Shown: positions 18,691 through 27,677 of the stretch, piece by piece | Numbering within the stretch: the first letter of the stretch is position 1 | Layout: every line of letters starts with the position of its first letter | Position numbers and translations under genes: made by a program | Source of the DNA: Saprospiraceae bacterium | GTDB taxonomy: Bacteria > Bacteroidota > Bacteroidia > Chitinophagales > Saprospiraceae | Reading direction: 5' to 3' | Length of the DNA stretch: 64,000 nucleotides | Assembly: GCA_016706365.1 (NCBI GenBank) | Contig: JADJJU010000006.1 | Location: forward strand, 1-64,000 | Notes under the pieces: generated by a model | Databases searched by the model: none | The model's input: only the letters and a program-made list of their open reading frames with translations | Told to the model about the DNA's origin: nothing

Positions 18691-18698
18691 CAAAGATA
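18691..18698 (-). promoter_or_regulatory. -7 promoter box, TATCTTTG
   Basis: Matches the Bacteroidota -7 consensus TAnnTTTG on the minus strand. It is followed by CGGC and the start codon at 18686, so transcription would begin at or next to the ATG. Confidence 0.5.
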
Positions 18699-18783
18699 AT
18701 TTTTCTAAACAGTATCTGTATTCCTTGTATTGTGGAAGTATAGGAAAGGTGGATGGGCATTAATTTAATTTTTAGGACCAATA

Positions 18784-19185
18784 ATGAATGGATATATTTG
18801 TGAGAAATCGAGTCTTGAATACAGAAAGTGGAAAGAAATGGAATCAAAAATAATCTCTCAACACAATTTTATATTTTGGTTTCACCTGGTCATAAGTCTT
18901 ATAGGCCCTTTCGCTCCATTCCTGGTAAGTTGGTATTTGATAATTCCCGTATATGCAGGTATTTATGTCCAATTTCTTTTCTTCAATCGCTGCCTCATGA
19001 ATGAAAAACATAGCTTGAGTGATGGCACTGAAAACACTATTTTTTCCTACTTCTTTGAAATGCTTGGCTGGCATCACAACAAAGCCAGAGTAACATTTTT
19101 TGTAAGGAAATTGATGTATCCTATCTTGATATTGATCACTATTATATGGCAGTTACTGCTGGACAAATCACCTTTACTTTTTTAA
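18784..19185 (+). CDS. Small membrane protein of unknown function
   Basis: 133 aa from the ATG at 18784; an internal ATG at 18838 preceded by GGAAAGAA is an alternative that gives 115 aa. Three hydrophobic segments (FWFHLVISLIGPFAPFLVSWYLIIP, AGIYVQFLFFNRCLM and YPILILITIIWQLLL). FNRCLMNEKHSLSDGTENT between them recalls the CPLT-E motif of DUF2784-like proteins, a weak resemblance only. Convergent with the next minus-strand gene across a long repeat island. Confidence 0.65.
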   Translation: MNGYICEKSSLEYRKWKEMESKIISQHNFIFWFHLVISLIGPFAPFLVSWYLIIPVYAGIYVQFLFFNRCLMNEKHSLSDGTENTIFSYFFEMLGWHHNKARVTFFVRKLMYPILILITIIWQLLLDKSPLLF

Positions 19186-19196
19186 ATCAAACTTTA

Positions 19197-19287
19197 GTGA
19201 AAGGTGAATAGTGAATGGTGAATGGTGAATGGTGAATAGTGAATAGTGAATAGTGAATGGTGAATGGTGAATAGTGAATAGTGGGTG
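19197..19287. repeat. Heptanucleotide repeat island B, GTGAATR tract
   Basis: Thirteen contiguous 7-nt units, eleven of them exact GTGAATA or GTGAATG, starting 11 bp after a stop codon. It is followed by GTGGGTGATGAG and a GTGAAATGGAAAATGT stretch exactly as in island C at 26.3 kb. The open frames across it are artefacts of the 7-nt period. Confidence 0.92.
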
Positions 19288-19605
19288 ATGAGGTGGGGGT
19301 TGGGAGTGAGATGTGAAATGGAAAATGTAAAAAGTGAAAAGCCGGAAGAAGCTTCAAGCCACAAGCCATAAGCTGCAAGTAAACAGCCCGTGAGAGTTGT
19401 GTACGTAGGGACGAATTGCCATTCGCCCTGTCTCAAGGCAATCAGATGGAAGTACTTGAATATTTTTTTTGGAGAAAGTTGAAAGGCGTAAGGCAAAAGG
19501 CCTAAGGAGTAAGGCTTAAAGTATAAGGAATAGGAAGACGGCTGTTAAATTGGCTGTTTAATAGCTGTTAAAATCGTAAATCGTAAATCGTAAATCGTAA
19601 ATCGT
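19288..19605. repeat. Composite heptamer island: AAGCCAC, GCNTAAG and AAATCGT tracts with GGCTGTT motifs
   Basis: A non-coding stretch joining the GTGAATR tract to the next gene. It holds: AAGCCAC-type units (19355-19380); a hairpin GGGACGAAT/ATTCGCCC (19408-19428); eight 7-nt units of GCGTAAG/GCAAAAG/GCCTAAG type (19486-19541); GGCTGTT at 19540 and 19552 and its complement at 19382; and five exact AAATCGT units (19571-19605). Four different heptamers sit side by side. Confidence 0.85.
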
Positions 19606-19622
19606 TGAAATGCATATGAAAA

Positions 19623-19910
19623 TCATTTTGGGGAATCAAACTTGTCTCTGATCAATTTCAGATCCTCAAGATATTGTTTCCAGGCAGTTGTATCATTTTG
19701 TGAAGCAGATTCTAGTTCTTTGATCAATAAATCACAGCTATCTTTTTGACCTCTTACAGCCCATTGCACCCCTTTAAGCAGCTGTTCGCTGACCTGCACT
19801 TTTCTCTCCATCTCAAATTGACTCAATGTCGCTTTGAGATACAGAAAAAGAACCAGGGCAAACAAGATTACCAGAACAATAGCAAATACCGCCGGTACTT
19901 TATGTTGCAT
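19623..19910 (-). CDS. Small single-TM coiled-coil protein
   Basis: 95 aa. An N-terminal hydrophobic anchor (VFAIVLVILFALVLFLYL) is followed by a charged helical region (SQFEMERKVQVSEQLLKG, IKELESASQNDTTAWKQYLEDLKLIRDKF). Family not recognised. The stop codon faces the repeat island. Confidence 0.6.
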   Translation of the reverse strand: MQHKVPAVFAIVLVILFALVLFLYLKATLSQFEMERKVQVSEQLLKGVQWAVRGQKDSCDLLIKELESASQNDTTAWKQYLEDLKLIRDKFDSPK

Positions 19911-19968
19911 ATATATGACATTAAATGACCTTACTTCTGAGATCAGTAAAGTAAAATGTAGATTTGAG

Positions 19969-21520
19969 TTATCGGAGTAAAGTTACATCGCCGGTCTCTG
20001 TGAAACGAGATCCATTTGGTAAAATAAAGGTCACTTTGTAAGCATAAACCTCAGGAGGACTGGCTTTTCCTTTAAAGCTACCATCCCATCCGTCATTGTT
20101 ATTTGCTTCATAAATCACCTGCCCCCATCGATTAACAATTAGCATTTCGGCGACTTGCACACTACCTTTGGTGAAGACTCTAAAACTGTCGTTAATTTCA
20201 TCGTTATTGGGTGTAAATGCATTTGGAACTTCGTATTCAGGCTCTCTGGCCAGAATACTTAAAGTTATGGATACAGGACATCCGTTGATTGTCGTAAATG
20301 AAAGTTCAACGGTATTGATAGCTAATTCTGCAGATGTGGTTATCATTGCATCTGTATCGTTGACTTCATCACCATTAAACTCCCAGGTGTAGACCGTATT
20401 ATCAGGTACAGGAGGAATAGTAAGTGCAGTCAGATTTAATATGTCTCCTATATAAATTGAGTCCGATGGCTCAACAAGAACAGACGCCTGAGGGATGGGG
20501 AATGTGCGGATGACCACATTTTGTGATACAGGACATTCCATATTCATTCCTGAAACGGTGTATTCGGTTGTATTCTGAACAGTAGCAATAGGATTTTTAC
20601 AATCATCACAGCTGAGACCTGTAGCAGGGCTCCATGAAATATCAGTGACATCATTTAAAATCTGCAATTGGACCGGATTGCCCGGACAGACTATAGTGTC
20701 AGTCACATTAAGGTCAATAGAAGGTTCTTTAACAATTATTTCTACAGAGTCTCTCACTACACATGCACCATTGGTGGTAGTTCTGATGTAGAACATAGTA
20801 GTTGTGGCAGTAATTGTCAGATTGTAGTTAAATGGAAGAGAGACCAGGGATCCATCCTGTGGCTGCCATTCGTGCTCGATATCCGGATACAAAATTCCTT
20901 CATAAGTAGGAGAGAATAAAATAATAGTATCGCCGGGACAGTAAGAATCTTTAAATGGAACGTTCGTAATAGGCATTAATGGGAGCGAATCCACCGGATA
21001 AAGAAGAAATTGGTCAATGTGCATCCCTGTGAAATGTAAGTCGCATAATATTGATTTCCGTAATCAGCATAGGAAGTAACGGATGTTCCTGTAGTGGCGG
21101 ATAAAGTTCCGTCATCAGGTCCCCAAGTCAATCCTGAAGCATCACCACTTATAGATGCAGTCAATTGTAAACTGTCACCCAGGCATAGATAGGTAGTATC
21201 CTGTACATTCAGATTTAGAAATACATTGAGTACATTGATATATACTGAGTCCGAGCTTTGACCATTTTCAGTTCTTGAGTTTACATAAACATACCCTGAT
21301 ACTGTGGGCTCAAAGCTTACCGTTCTCAAGGTATTGTCAGTAAAATTGATTTGCAGGAGCCAACTTAGAGGAATCCTCCAACAGCTGTAAGCGTTATGGA
21401 AGTTCTTGGACAGATAGTGATAGTATCCTGATCACCTTCAATGTTGACGATATCTTGTGCAGACAACAGGATAGGGAAAAAGCAACAAATGAAAAGTATC
21501 AAATTTGTATATTTCGACAT
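19969..21520 (-). CDS. T9SS type B sorting domain (gliding motility-associated C-terminal domain) protein, frameshifted
   Basis: Reassembled from three frames. The start at 21520 has a signal peptide (MSKYTNLILFICCFFPILLSA) and ICPRTSITLTAVGG; the frame breaks between 21340 and 21375; the middle (TVSFEPTVSGYVYVNSRTEN) runs to a second break near 20994; the rest ends at 19969. The body has repeats of SPATGLSCDDCKNPIATV and QLTASISGDASG type, i.e. PKD/Ig-like surface modules. The C-terminus FTPNNDEINDSFRVF, IVNRWGQVIYEANNNDGWDG, YAYKVTFILPNGSRFTETGDVTLLR is the type B sorting domain, which directs secretion by the type IX system to the cell surface. At about 516 residues it is short for this class. 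Probable adhesin. Confidence 0.87.
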
Positions 21521-21579
21521 AAGCTCTTTTTATATATCTTTAAAAACGGCATGAAATTAAGGAATATTACACGATTTAA

Positions 21580-21984
21580 CTAATTACATTTTTTAAGTTG
21601 AAGGCTTATATCCTCCAGCTTCTGTTCAACGAGCTGATTATTCCATGCTGTATTGATATAATTTATGATATTGGTTATTTCTACTTCGTTCAGCTTTTTA
21701 ATGCCCTCCATGGGTACATCATATTGTATTCCATTGACGGTCAGTGTGTCAGATATTCCATATTTGATAATGCAGGCAAGCTTTCCCTGATTGTTTTTCA
21801 GATAATCAGATCCTGCAAGTGGTGGATATAGCTCTCCCAATCCACTTCCATCCGGCATATGACAACTCGAACAATCCCGCTCATACAAATACGCTCCCTG
21901 ATTGCGTGAAGGACTGCAGGATGAAATAAAAAAAAGCAAGACACCTACTAAAAAAACAATTCCCAAAACCAAAATTCTTCTCAT
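21580..21984 (-). CDS. Class I cytochrome c lipoprotein
   Basis: 134 aa from the ATG at 21984 (an ATG nine bases upstream is also possible). Lipoprotein signal ending LLFFISSCSPS, a single haem-binding CSSCHMPDGSGLGELYPPL, and a distal axial Met in VPMEGIKKLNEVEITNIINYI. It is a small periplasmic electron carrier anchored in a membrane. It follows the SCO gene after a heptamer repeat, in the same direction. Confidence 0.9.
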   Translation of the reverse strand: MRRILVLGIVFLVGVLLFFISSCSPSRNQGAYLYERDCSSCHMPDGSGLGELYPPLAGSDYLKNNQGKLACIIKYGISDTLTVNGIQYDVPMEGIKKLNEVEITNIINYINTAWNNQLVEQKLEDISLQLKKCN

Positions 21985-22031
21985 TTTAAACATCCGATAT
22001 CTATTGGTTTATAAATGTATAATCTATAATC

Positions 22032-22099
22032 GGCTGTTCATGGCTGTTTTAAATCTGAAATCTGAAATCTGAAATCTGAAATCTGAAATCTGAAATCTT
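22032..22099. repeat. AAATCTG heptamer tract with two GGCTGTT motifs
   Basis: Two GGCTGTT copies (22032-22038, 22042-22048) are followed by six exact AAATCTG units and one AAATCTT (22051-22099), ending 4 bp before the SCO gene stop. Confidence 0.9.
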
Positions 22100-22103
22100 T
22101 GCC

Positions 22104-22733
22104 TTACTTCTTATCCATCTCAGCTAACAGCTTCTTTATCTTTTCCATAAACTCATCCACTTCCTCTTCATTAGTTCCATCACAATATGCTCTGATATGT
22201 CGGTCCTTATCTACTAAAATGATATATCCGCTATGGTCATATCCACCGGGAGCATTGGGATCTTCGACTGCGATACTGAAATAATCTTTTGCAATGTCAT
22301 AAATTGCTTTGCTGTCTCCTGTCACCAGATGCCAGCGATCTGAGCTGATATTTATTTTTTCTGCATAGGCTTTCAGAACAGGAACAGAATCTCGCTTGCT
22401 GTCTATGGAATGAGAAATAAATTCCAGTCTCGGTTCAGTTTCAAATGCTTCATAAATACGCAGCATTTGCTTTTTTACTTTGGGGCAAATGGTAGGGCAG
22501 GAGGTGAAGAAGAAATCAGAGATGTAAATTTTGTCTTCAAAGCTGGCATTATTTACCACTTGACTATCCTGATTTATGAAACTAAAATCGCGAATACTAT
22601 GAAAAATAGAGTCGCCATCTTCTACATTAATTTCACCATAAACAGGTAATTTATCATCTCCGGAGCCATTACAAGAAATGAGACTCAAAAAACAGAATCC
22701 GATACCAAAGATTAGAACAAATTTTTTGCTCAT
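22104..22733 (-). CDS. SCO1/SenC/PrrC family copper-binding lipoprotein
   Basis: 209 aa. Lipoprotein signal ending SLISCNGSG. Thioredoxin-like fold with the copper-binding pair in FTSCPTICPKVKKQM (CxxxC) and the distal His in GGYDHSGYIILVD. Such proteins deliver copper to the CuA site of cytochrome oxidase or act as thiol reductants. Its start overlaps the upstream lipoprotein gene by 4 bp, and a cytochrome c gene follows, consistent with a respiratory role. Confidence 0.92.
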   Translation of the reverse strand: MSKKFVLIFGIGFCFLSLISCNGSGDDKLPVYGEINVEDGDSIFHSIRDFSFINQDSQVVNNASFEDKIYISDFFFTSCPTICPKVKKQMLRIYEAFETEPRLEFISHSIDSKRDSVPVLKAYAEKINISSDRWHLVTGDSKAIYDIAKDYFSIAVEDPNAPGGYDHSGYIILVDKDRHIRAYCDGTNEEEVDEFMEKIKKLLAEMDKK

Positions 22734-23182
22734 ATTGGAGTTTTTGAAAGTTCATTTTCAGCCAGTTCTATGCTTTCAAGCATCAATACACGCACTTCCG
22801 AAATCTTTTCTTTTTCCTGTAATAGAAATTCTGATTTTTGCTGCTCAGTCTGTAACTGCCCGTACACATCAGAATAATTGTGCATCCAGTCCCACATTTC
22901 TTTTTCTGCCTCATTCAGCTTGTCCAGGGTGTTTCTGAGATTAACTACATATTCCGGATTGCTCTCATGCCAGGTGGAATCGGTCAATAATTCGTTTATT
23001 TTTTCTTTATGCTTCATGATATCACTCATTTTCGGCATGACATCATCATGAATATACATAACTTCTTCTTCCAATTGGTTGACTCCAGAATCTTCATTTT
23101 GTGACTCGGAGCATGAAGAAATGAATATTGAAAGGGAAAAAAGTATGAATATTAGAAGAGAATACTTATTGGAGAGCTGCAT
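22730..23182 (-). CDS. Helical lipoprotein co-transcribed with SCO
   Basis: 150 aa. Signal ending LSIFISSCSES, then a mostly helical, Glu/Lys-rich mature protein (VMYIHDDVMPKMSDIMKHKEK, LRNTLDKLNEAEKEMWDWMH, QTEQQKSEFLLQEKEK). Two His and several Met in MYIHDDVMPKM might bind metal, but that is speculation. ATGA overlap with the SCO gene indicates coupling. Confidence 0.75.
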   Translation of the reverse strand: MQLSNKYSLLIFILFSLSIFISSCSESQNEDSGVNQLEEEVMYIHDDVMPKMSDIMKHKEKINELLTDSTWHESNPEYVVNLRNTLDKLNEAEKEMWDWMHNYSDVYGQLQTEQQKSEFLLQEKEKISEVRVLMLESIELAENELSKTPI

Positions 23183-23311
23183 AATATTAAAATCTGAAAT
23201 ATATTAATTTGTAAAATGTTTGTATTGAAATTGGGATTTGATCATATTCTATGTCAAAAACTACAAGGAAAAACCAGTTTGGGAGCTCATTGTTTAGAGA
23301 ATACAGCGGTA

Positions 23312-24187
23312 TTAATAAGACTTTGTCATATTGGAACTAACACATAGAATGACATCTCCTTTTCCTTGGTTTTCGTCATCCAATGTTCCAATATTGTCCT
23401 GCGTGACTGTGCTGATAACAAAGATCTTTGTACGGGGATTACTTCGTTTCAAATAATAGACTATCCCTTCATGACTATCGCTATGATAACTTCCATTCAA
23501 ATGATATATCACATTATTTCTTTGAAGCCAGGGAGCCATAAAATGTGACATTGTTGCATCTCTGAGTATTTGAGCCTGAGGGAAGTACTCACTATTTGTT
23601 CCATGTTCTATATTCATTTTGAGCATCTCAGCATAACAGTTGACATTCAGATCCATATGTATGGGAAGTGGTGCGAAATACGACTTGGCCTGATCAGACA
23701 GAGAATCCAGCGATGCGATTCCTTTGTTAAAAACCATATTAGCATATCTACCCGGAACATTGGACGCAACTAAGGGTAATCCATTTTCCTTTGCAAACTC
23801 AAGAATAGCTTTGTAATCATTCTTATAATTTTTCCAAAGGCGGGCCTCTTCTTCAAATTTCTTCTGAGTGATGTTGTTTGCCAAATATTCGTCAATAATT
23901 AATTGATTATCAGACTCAAACATTTCAGCACCAATCACCAGTTTATCCCCATGTAACTTGTGCAGATCGAAGAGTACTTCCTTTTGCAACCAATGCGATA
24001 TGGGCTGATCATGAAATTCACCAAAGAAAATAGCCTGAGAATTTTTCATCATGGCTATCATGTCTTCATATTGAATAGCCTTTCCATCTTTATCGAAAAG
24101 CTGGTAAACAGGCTTTTGTGCGGAAAGAGTTAAACATTGAAATAGTATAAATACCAGTAGAAAAGAATGCTTTAAATTGTATAGCAT
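23312..24187 (-). CDS. ChaN family (DUF399-like) putative haem-binding lipoprotein
   Basis: 291 aa with an N-terminal signal (FLLVFILFQCLTLSAQ). Motifs AIFFGEFHDQPISHWLQ, VIGAEMFESDNQLIIDEYL, YKAILEFAKENGLPLVASNVP and YHLNGSYHSDSHEGIVYYL match ChaN, an exported protein shown in Campylobacter to bind haem and linked to iron uptake. Stands alone on the minus strand, 129 bp before the next gene. Function in this organism inferred from family only. Confidence 0.85.
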   Translation of the reverse strand: MLYNLKHSFLLVFILFQCLTLSAQKPVYQLFDKDGKAIQYEDMIAMMKNSQAIFFGEFHDQPISHWLQKEVLFDLHKLHGDKLVIGAEMFESDNQLIIDEYLANNITQKKFEEEARLWKNYKNDYKAILEFAKENGLPLVASNVPGRYANMVFNKGIASLDSLSDQAKSYFAPLPIHMDLNVNCYAEMLKMNIEHGTNSEYFPQAQILRDATMSHFMAPWLQRNNVIYHLNGSYHSDSHEGIVYYLKRSNPRTKIFVISTVTQDNIGTLDDENQGKGDVILCVSSNMTKSY

Positions 24188-24263
24188 AGATAATATGTAA
24201 TATGGACTTAATGTAAATTTTCAATTGACGAACAACCTTCACAGTGATAGGGTGTTTTGCACC

Positions 24264-24271
24264 TATATTTG
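24264..24271 (+). promoter_or_regulatory. -7 promoter box, TATATTTG, upstream of the cryptochrome gene
   Basis: Exact TAnnTTTG match, 26 bp before the ATG at 24298. No clear -33 TTTG was found at the usual spacing. Confidence 0.5.
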
Positions 24272-24297
24272 TAGCACAAAGTTAATATTATTCTTCA

Positions 24298-25732
24298 ATG
24301 AATATCAGACGTTCCATAGTTTGGTTTTCGACAAGATCTCAGACTTCATGATAATGAGGCACTTACAGATGCGATAAATATCTGTGATGAAATCATTCCA
24401 GTATATGTATTTGACGAAAGACTATTTCAAAATAAAAGCAAGTATGGATTTCCAAAAATAGGGGTACACCGGGCCAGGCTCATGATTGAATCAGTTCAGG
24501 ATCTGAAATCATCTCTCCGGGCCAGAGGCTCAGACTTATTTGTGCGCATTGGAAAACCAGAAGAAATCATTTTCGAACTTGCTTCTGAGTTGAAAACTTC
24601 CTGGGTCTATTGCAATCGGGAACGGACCAGAGAAGAAGTTGAAGTCCAGAATGAATTAGAGAAAAAGCTTTGGACAATCGGGCAGGAGATTCTGTTTTAT
24701 AGAGGTAAAATGCTTTTATACACTTCTGATTTGCCTTTTCCTGTCACTCATACACCTGATGTGTTTACGCAATTCAGAAAAGAAATCGAAAATTTTGTTC
24801 CGATACGCGAGCCTATTGAACCAATTGCTGATAAAATTGCATCGATTTCTGCCAAAATTGATTTTGGCGAAGTGCCCGTACTAAGTGATCTGGGTTTTGA
24901 GGAAATTTCAATTGACCCTAGATCAGCATTTCCATTTAAAGGTGGTGAGTCCGAGGCGCTTAAAAGATTGCAATATTATGTGTGGGATACCAAAGCTGTT
25001 AAAACATACAAGGAAACCAGGAACGAACTTTTGGGGACTGATTACTCAAGCAAATTTTCTCCATATTTGGCGTTTGGTTGTCTCTCCCCAAAGAAAATTC
25101 ACCATGAGATTAAGCTATTTGAAGAAAGGTACGGGACAAATGAATCAACCTATTGGGTGACATTTGAATTGCTTTGGAGAGATTTCTTCCGTCTGATGGC
25201 GAAAAAATTTGTCAACAAAATCTTCCTGAAAGGCGGTACACTGGGACGGGAGAGAAAGGATCTTTCAGACGATATGGAATTATTTGCAAAATGGGCAGAA
25301 GGCAGAACAGGTATTCCATTTATAGATGCAAATATGCGTGAATTGGCATTAACTGGATTTATGTCAAATCGGGGAAGACAAAATGTAGCTAGTTTTTTGG
25401 TAAATGACTTGAAGCTCAACTGGCAATTGGGGGCTGAATGGTTTGAAGCCAATCTTATCGACTATGATCCATCTTCTAATTGGGGCAACTGGAATTATGT
25501 GGCTGGTGTAGGAAATGATCCCAGACAGGACAGGGTATTTAATATTGTAAGTCAGGCAAAGCGATATGATCCTGAAGGTACGTATGTAAAAACCTGGTTG
25601 CCGGAACTTCAGGCTGTTCCTGAAGCTTACATTCACGCTCCTGAGACTTATGCAGAATCACAGGGTTTTCAATCAGTATCTGCAATGGGTATTGAATATC
25701 CTGAACCAATTGTACAATTGAAGGTGTATTGA
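24298..25732 (+). CDS. DASH family cryptochrome/photolyase, one-base frameshift near the start
   Basis: The ATG at 24298 reads MNIRRSIVWF, then the frame is lost at a TTTT run (24325-24328). Removing one T restores RQDLRLHDNEALTDAINICDEIIPVYVFDERLF and the remaining 416 residues. The photolyase N-terminal domain is followed by the FAD-binding domain with WRDFFRLMAKKF, GIPFIDANMRELALTGFMSNRGRQNVASF and NWGNWNYVAGVGNDPRQDR. The DASH class is supported by the latter motif and YDPEGTYVKTWLPEL. DASH proteins repair CPDs in single-stranded DNA and bind an antenna folate. Single-gene unit, convergent with miaE. Confidence 0.92.
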
Positions 25733-25741
25733 AATCAAAAA

Positions 25742-26320
25742 TTAATGAACACGATCGCCTCTAACTTCTAATTTTGATATCATCTCTGCTTCAAATTCAA
25801 GATATTCATTCCATCTTTTTTCAACATATTCCGGGTCACCATATCTGCGGGCGAGCTCTATAAACAGGCGATAGTGTCCTGCTTCCGCTACCATGAAAGT
25901 ATGGTAAAACGTACGCAGAGCTGGTTCTTCCAAATGAATGGATAAAAGCCTGAATCTTTCACAACTCCTGGCCTCGATCAGCGCAGAGGTCAATAATCTC
26001 TCAATAAGCACAGTTTCTCTGCCACCTGCTTTTTGAAAAGACAGCAACTTATTGACATATTCATCTTTTCTTTGCCGTCCTAGAGTATAGCCCCTTTTTT
26101 TCAGCTCAGCCAGTACCAATCGGAAATGTCCCCATTCTTCTGTGACAATAGGTGCAAGGGCATCAACCATTTCAGTTCGTTCAGGAAATACAGATATCAA
26201 TCCGATACAAGCCGTCGCTGCTTTTTGCTCACAATAAGCATGATCAGTCAATATTTCTTCGAGACTTATCTGAGCAAAATTAGCCCATCGTGGATCTGTT
26301 GGGAGTTTTAGTCCAAGCAT
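25742..26320 (-). CDS. miaE: tRNA 2-methylthio-N6-isopentenyladenosine hydroxylase
   Basis: 192 aa. Ferritin-like four-helix di-iron protein: DHAYCEQKAA, EEWGHFRLVLAELKKRGY, SALIEARSCERFRLL and MVAEAGHYRLFIELA supply the Glu and His ligands. MiaE hydroxylates ms2i6A37 to ms2io6A37 in tRNAs reading U-starting codons, using O2. The start codon is followed upstream by repeat island C, so the promoter must lie within or beyond the repeat. Confidence 0.92.
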   Translation of the reverse strand: MLGLKLPTDPRWANFAQISLEEILTDHAYCEQKAATACIGLISVFPERTEMVDALAPIVTEEWGHFRLVLAELKKRGYTLGRQRKDEYVNKLLSFQKAGGRETVLIERLLTSALIEARSCERFRLLSIHLEEPALRTFYHTFMVAEAGHYRLFIELARRYGDPEYVEKRWNEYLEFEAEMISKLEVRGDRVH

Positions 26321-26325
26321 TTAAA

Positions 26326-26470
26326 GTGAATAGTGAATGTTGTGAATAGTGAATGGTGAATAGTAAATGGTGAATAGTGAATGGTGAATAGTGAATAGTA
26401 AATGGTGGGTGATGAGTTATGAGTGAAGAGTGTGTGAATGTAGAAATGTGAAATGTGAAATGTGAAAAGG
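26326..26470. repeat. Heptanucleotide repeat island C (GTGAATR, then ATGTGAA)
   Basis: Seven-nt units GTGAATA, GTGAATG and GTAAATG with one 2-nt slip (26340-26341), then GTGGGTGATGAG, ATGAGTT/ATGAGTG units and finally ATGTGAA copies (about 26445-26466). Same order of parts as island B. It begins 5 bp upstream of the miaE start. Confidence 0.92.
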
Positions 26471-26488
26471 AAAACACTTGTAAGGACT

Positions 26489-27577
26489 TTAGATTTTTAT
26501 TTGTTGTAGACATTGCAGCTGTTCCATAATGGTCCGCATGTGTAAGACATCATAATCTTCATAGCCTGTGCTCCAGACCATTCGAACCTTATCAATTTCT
26601 GTTTTCAGCAATTTTTTGACCACATCTTTTGGAAGAATATACTGGACTCTATAAACCGTAGTATTTGCATTTGGATCTACCAGACCATTGTCAAAATTAG
26701 TACTATTCAAATTGATGGTTTCCCCATTGATCAAACGAATCATTAACAGGGATCCCTGCATTACTGCTCCATATTCTTTACGGGCAGCCGCTGATAAGAA
26801 TGTCATTTCCAAATTCAGATATTTATTATTATTGGTAGCACTCAGATAGGTCAGGCAGGTGAGATAATCTGCTGTCTTCAGATGTGGCTTGAGTTTTGGA
26901 TCTGTGTGTGTAAATAAAAGATTCGAAACCAATTCGATTCGTTTCTGGCGGCTGAAATCATCAACTTTGGAAGAGGCGATTTCACATGATGTACTTTTAA
27001 TTGCACTGTTTTCATTTCTGGGGCTTTCAAATGTGACATTCATCTTTTTTTCATCCATTGCCTGAGATAACTCAGTGGTTTTGGTTTCAGTGGCTTTATC
27101 TGTCTTATTTTCATTTTGTTTGGATGAAGGAACGCCGGCCATTTCTGATTTGATGTCAGCTTCTTTGGCAATTAAAACATCCAGTTGATTTTTGATAGCC
27201 TCCAGGTCCTTAGCAGGTATTGAAGGATCCTGGGAAAATTTATAAAATTTTTTCTCAAGAATTTCTATTTCCTTTTTATTGGCATCTAACTGAGCTTCAA
27301 GTGCTTTTGTAGCCTTGCTGCCTTTCGTAGTCTTTTTAGACTTAGCATCAGCCGGAACTTCAAAGGGATCATCGGTATTAGTATCCTCAATCAAAAATTC
27401 TTCCTTTTTATTAAGCAAAACAGAATCAGCAGGCTGGTAAGGTCTCCAGGAACCATCTTTGAAGACCACAATTTTTTCACCCCGAACATTTGTCTGTACT
27501 TCCTGGGCTCTCAAATCTGTCGCAAATGTGCCTGATAATAGTGCTGTGATGAATAGAAAAAATCTTATAACTTGCAT
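26489..27577 (-). CDS. Exported coiled-coil protein of unknown function
   Basis: 362 aa with a signal peptide (FFLFITALLSGTFATDLRAQ). Near the N-terminus, GEKIVVFKDGSWRPYQPADS is typical of exported proteins of this phylum. Residues about 85-150 are a Lys/Glu-rich coiled coil (ALEAQLDANKKEIEILEKKF, IKNQLDVLIAKEADIK). The C-terminal 180 residues are a globular domain (CLTYLSATNNNKYLNLEMTF, VYRVQYILPKDVVKKLLK). Family not recognised. Single gene upstream of repeat island C. Confidence 0.65.
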   Translation of the reverse strand: MQVIRFFLFITALLSGTFATDLRAQEVQTNVRGEKIVVFKDGSWRPYQPADSVLLNKKEEFLIEDTNTDDPFEVPADAKSKKTTKGSKATKALEAQLDANKKEIEILEKKFYKFSQDPSIPAKDLEAIKNQLDVLIAKEADIKSEMAGVPSSKQNENKTDKATETKTTELSQAMDEKKMNVTFESPRNENSAIKSTSCEIASSKVDDFSRQKRIELVSNLLFTHTDPKLKPHLKTADYLTCLTYLSATNNNKYLNLEMTFLSAAARKEYGAVMQGSLLMIRLINGETINLNSTNFDNGLVDPNANTTVYRVQYILPKDVVKKLLKTEIDKVRMVWSTGYEDYDVLHMRTIMEQLQCLQQIKI

Positions 27578-27677
27578 GCGCCTTTAATCAATTGGTATTA
27601 AAAGAATGATAACGTAAAAATAACTAAAGCATTTCAGTAATCGCGGTATCGCGGCAATCCTTCATCAATTTTTAATC

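Noticed and set aside
19197..19287. CRISPR-like array
   Set aside because: Units are contiguous 7-mers without unique spacers, and there are no cas genes.
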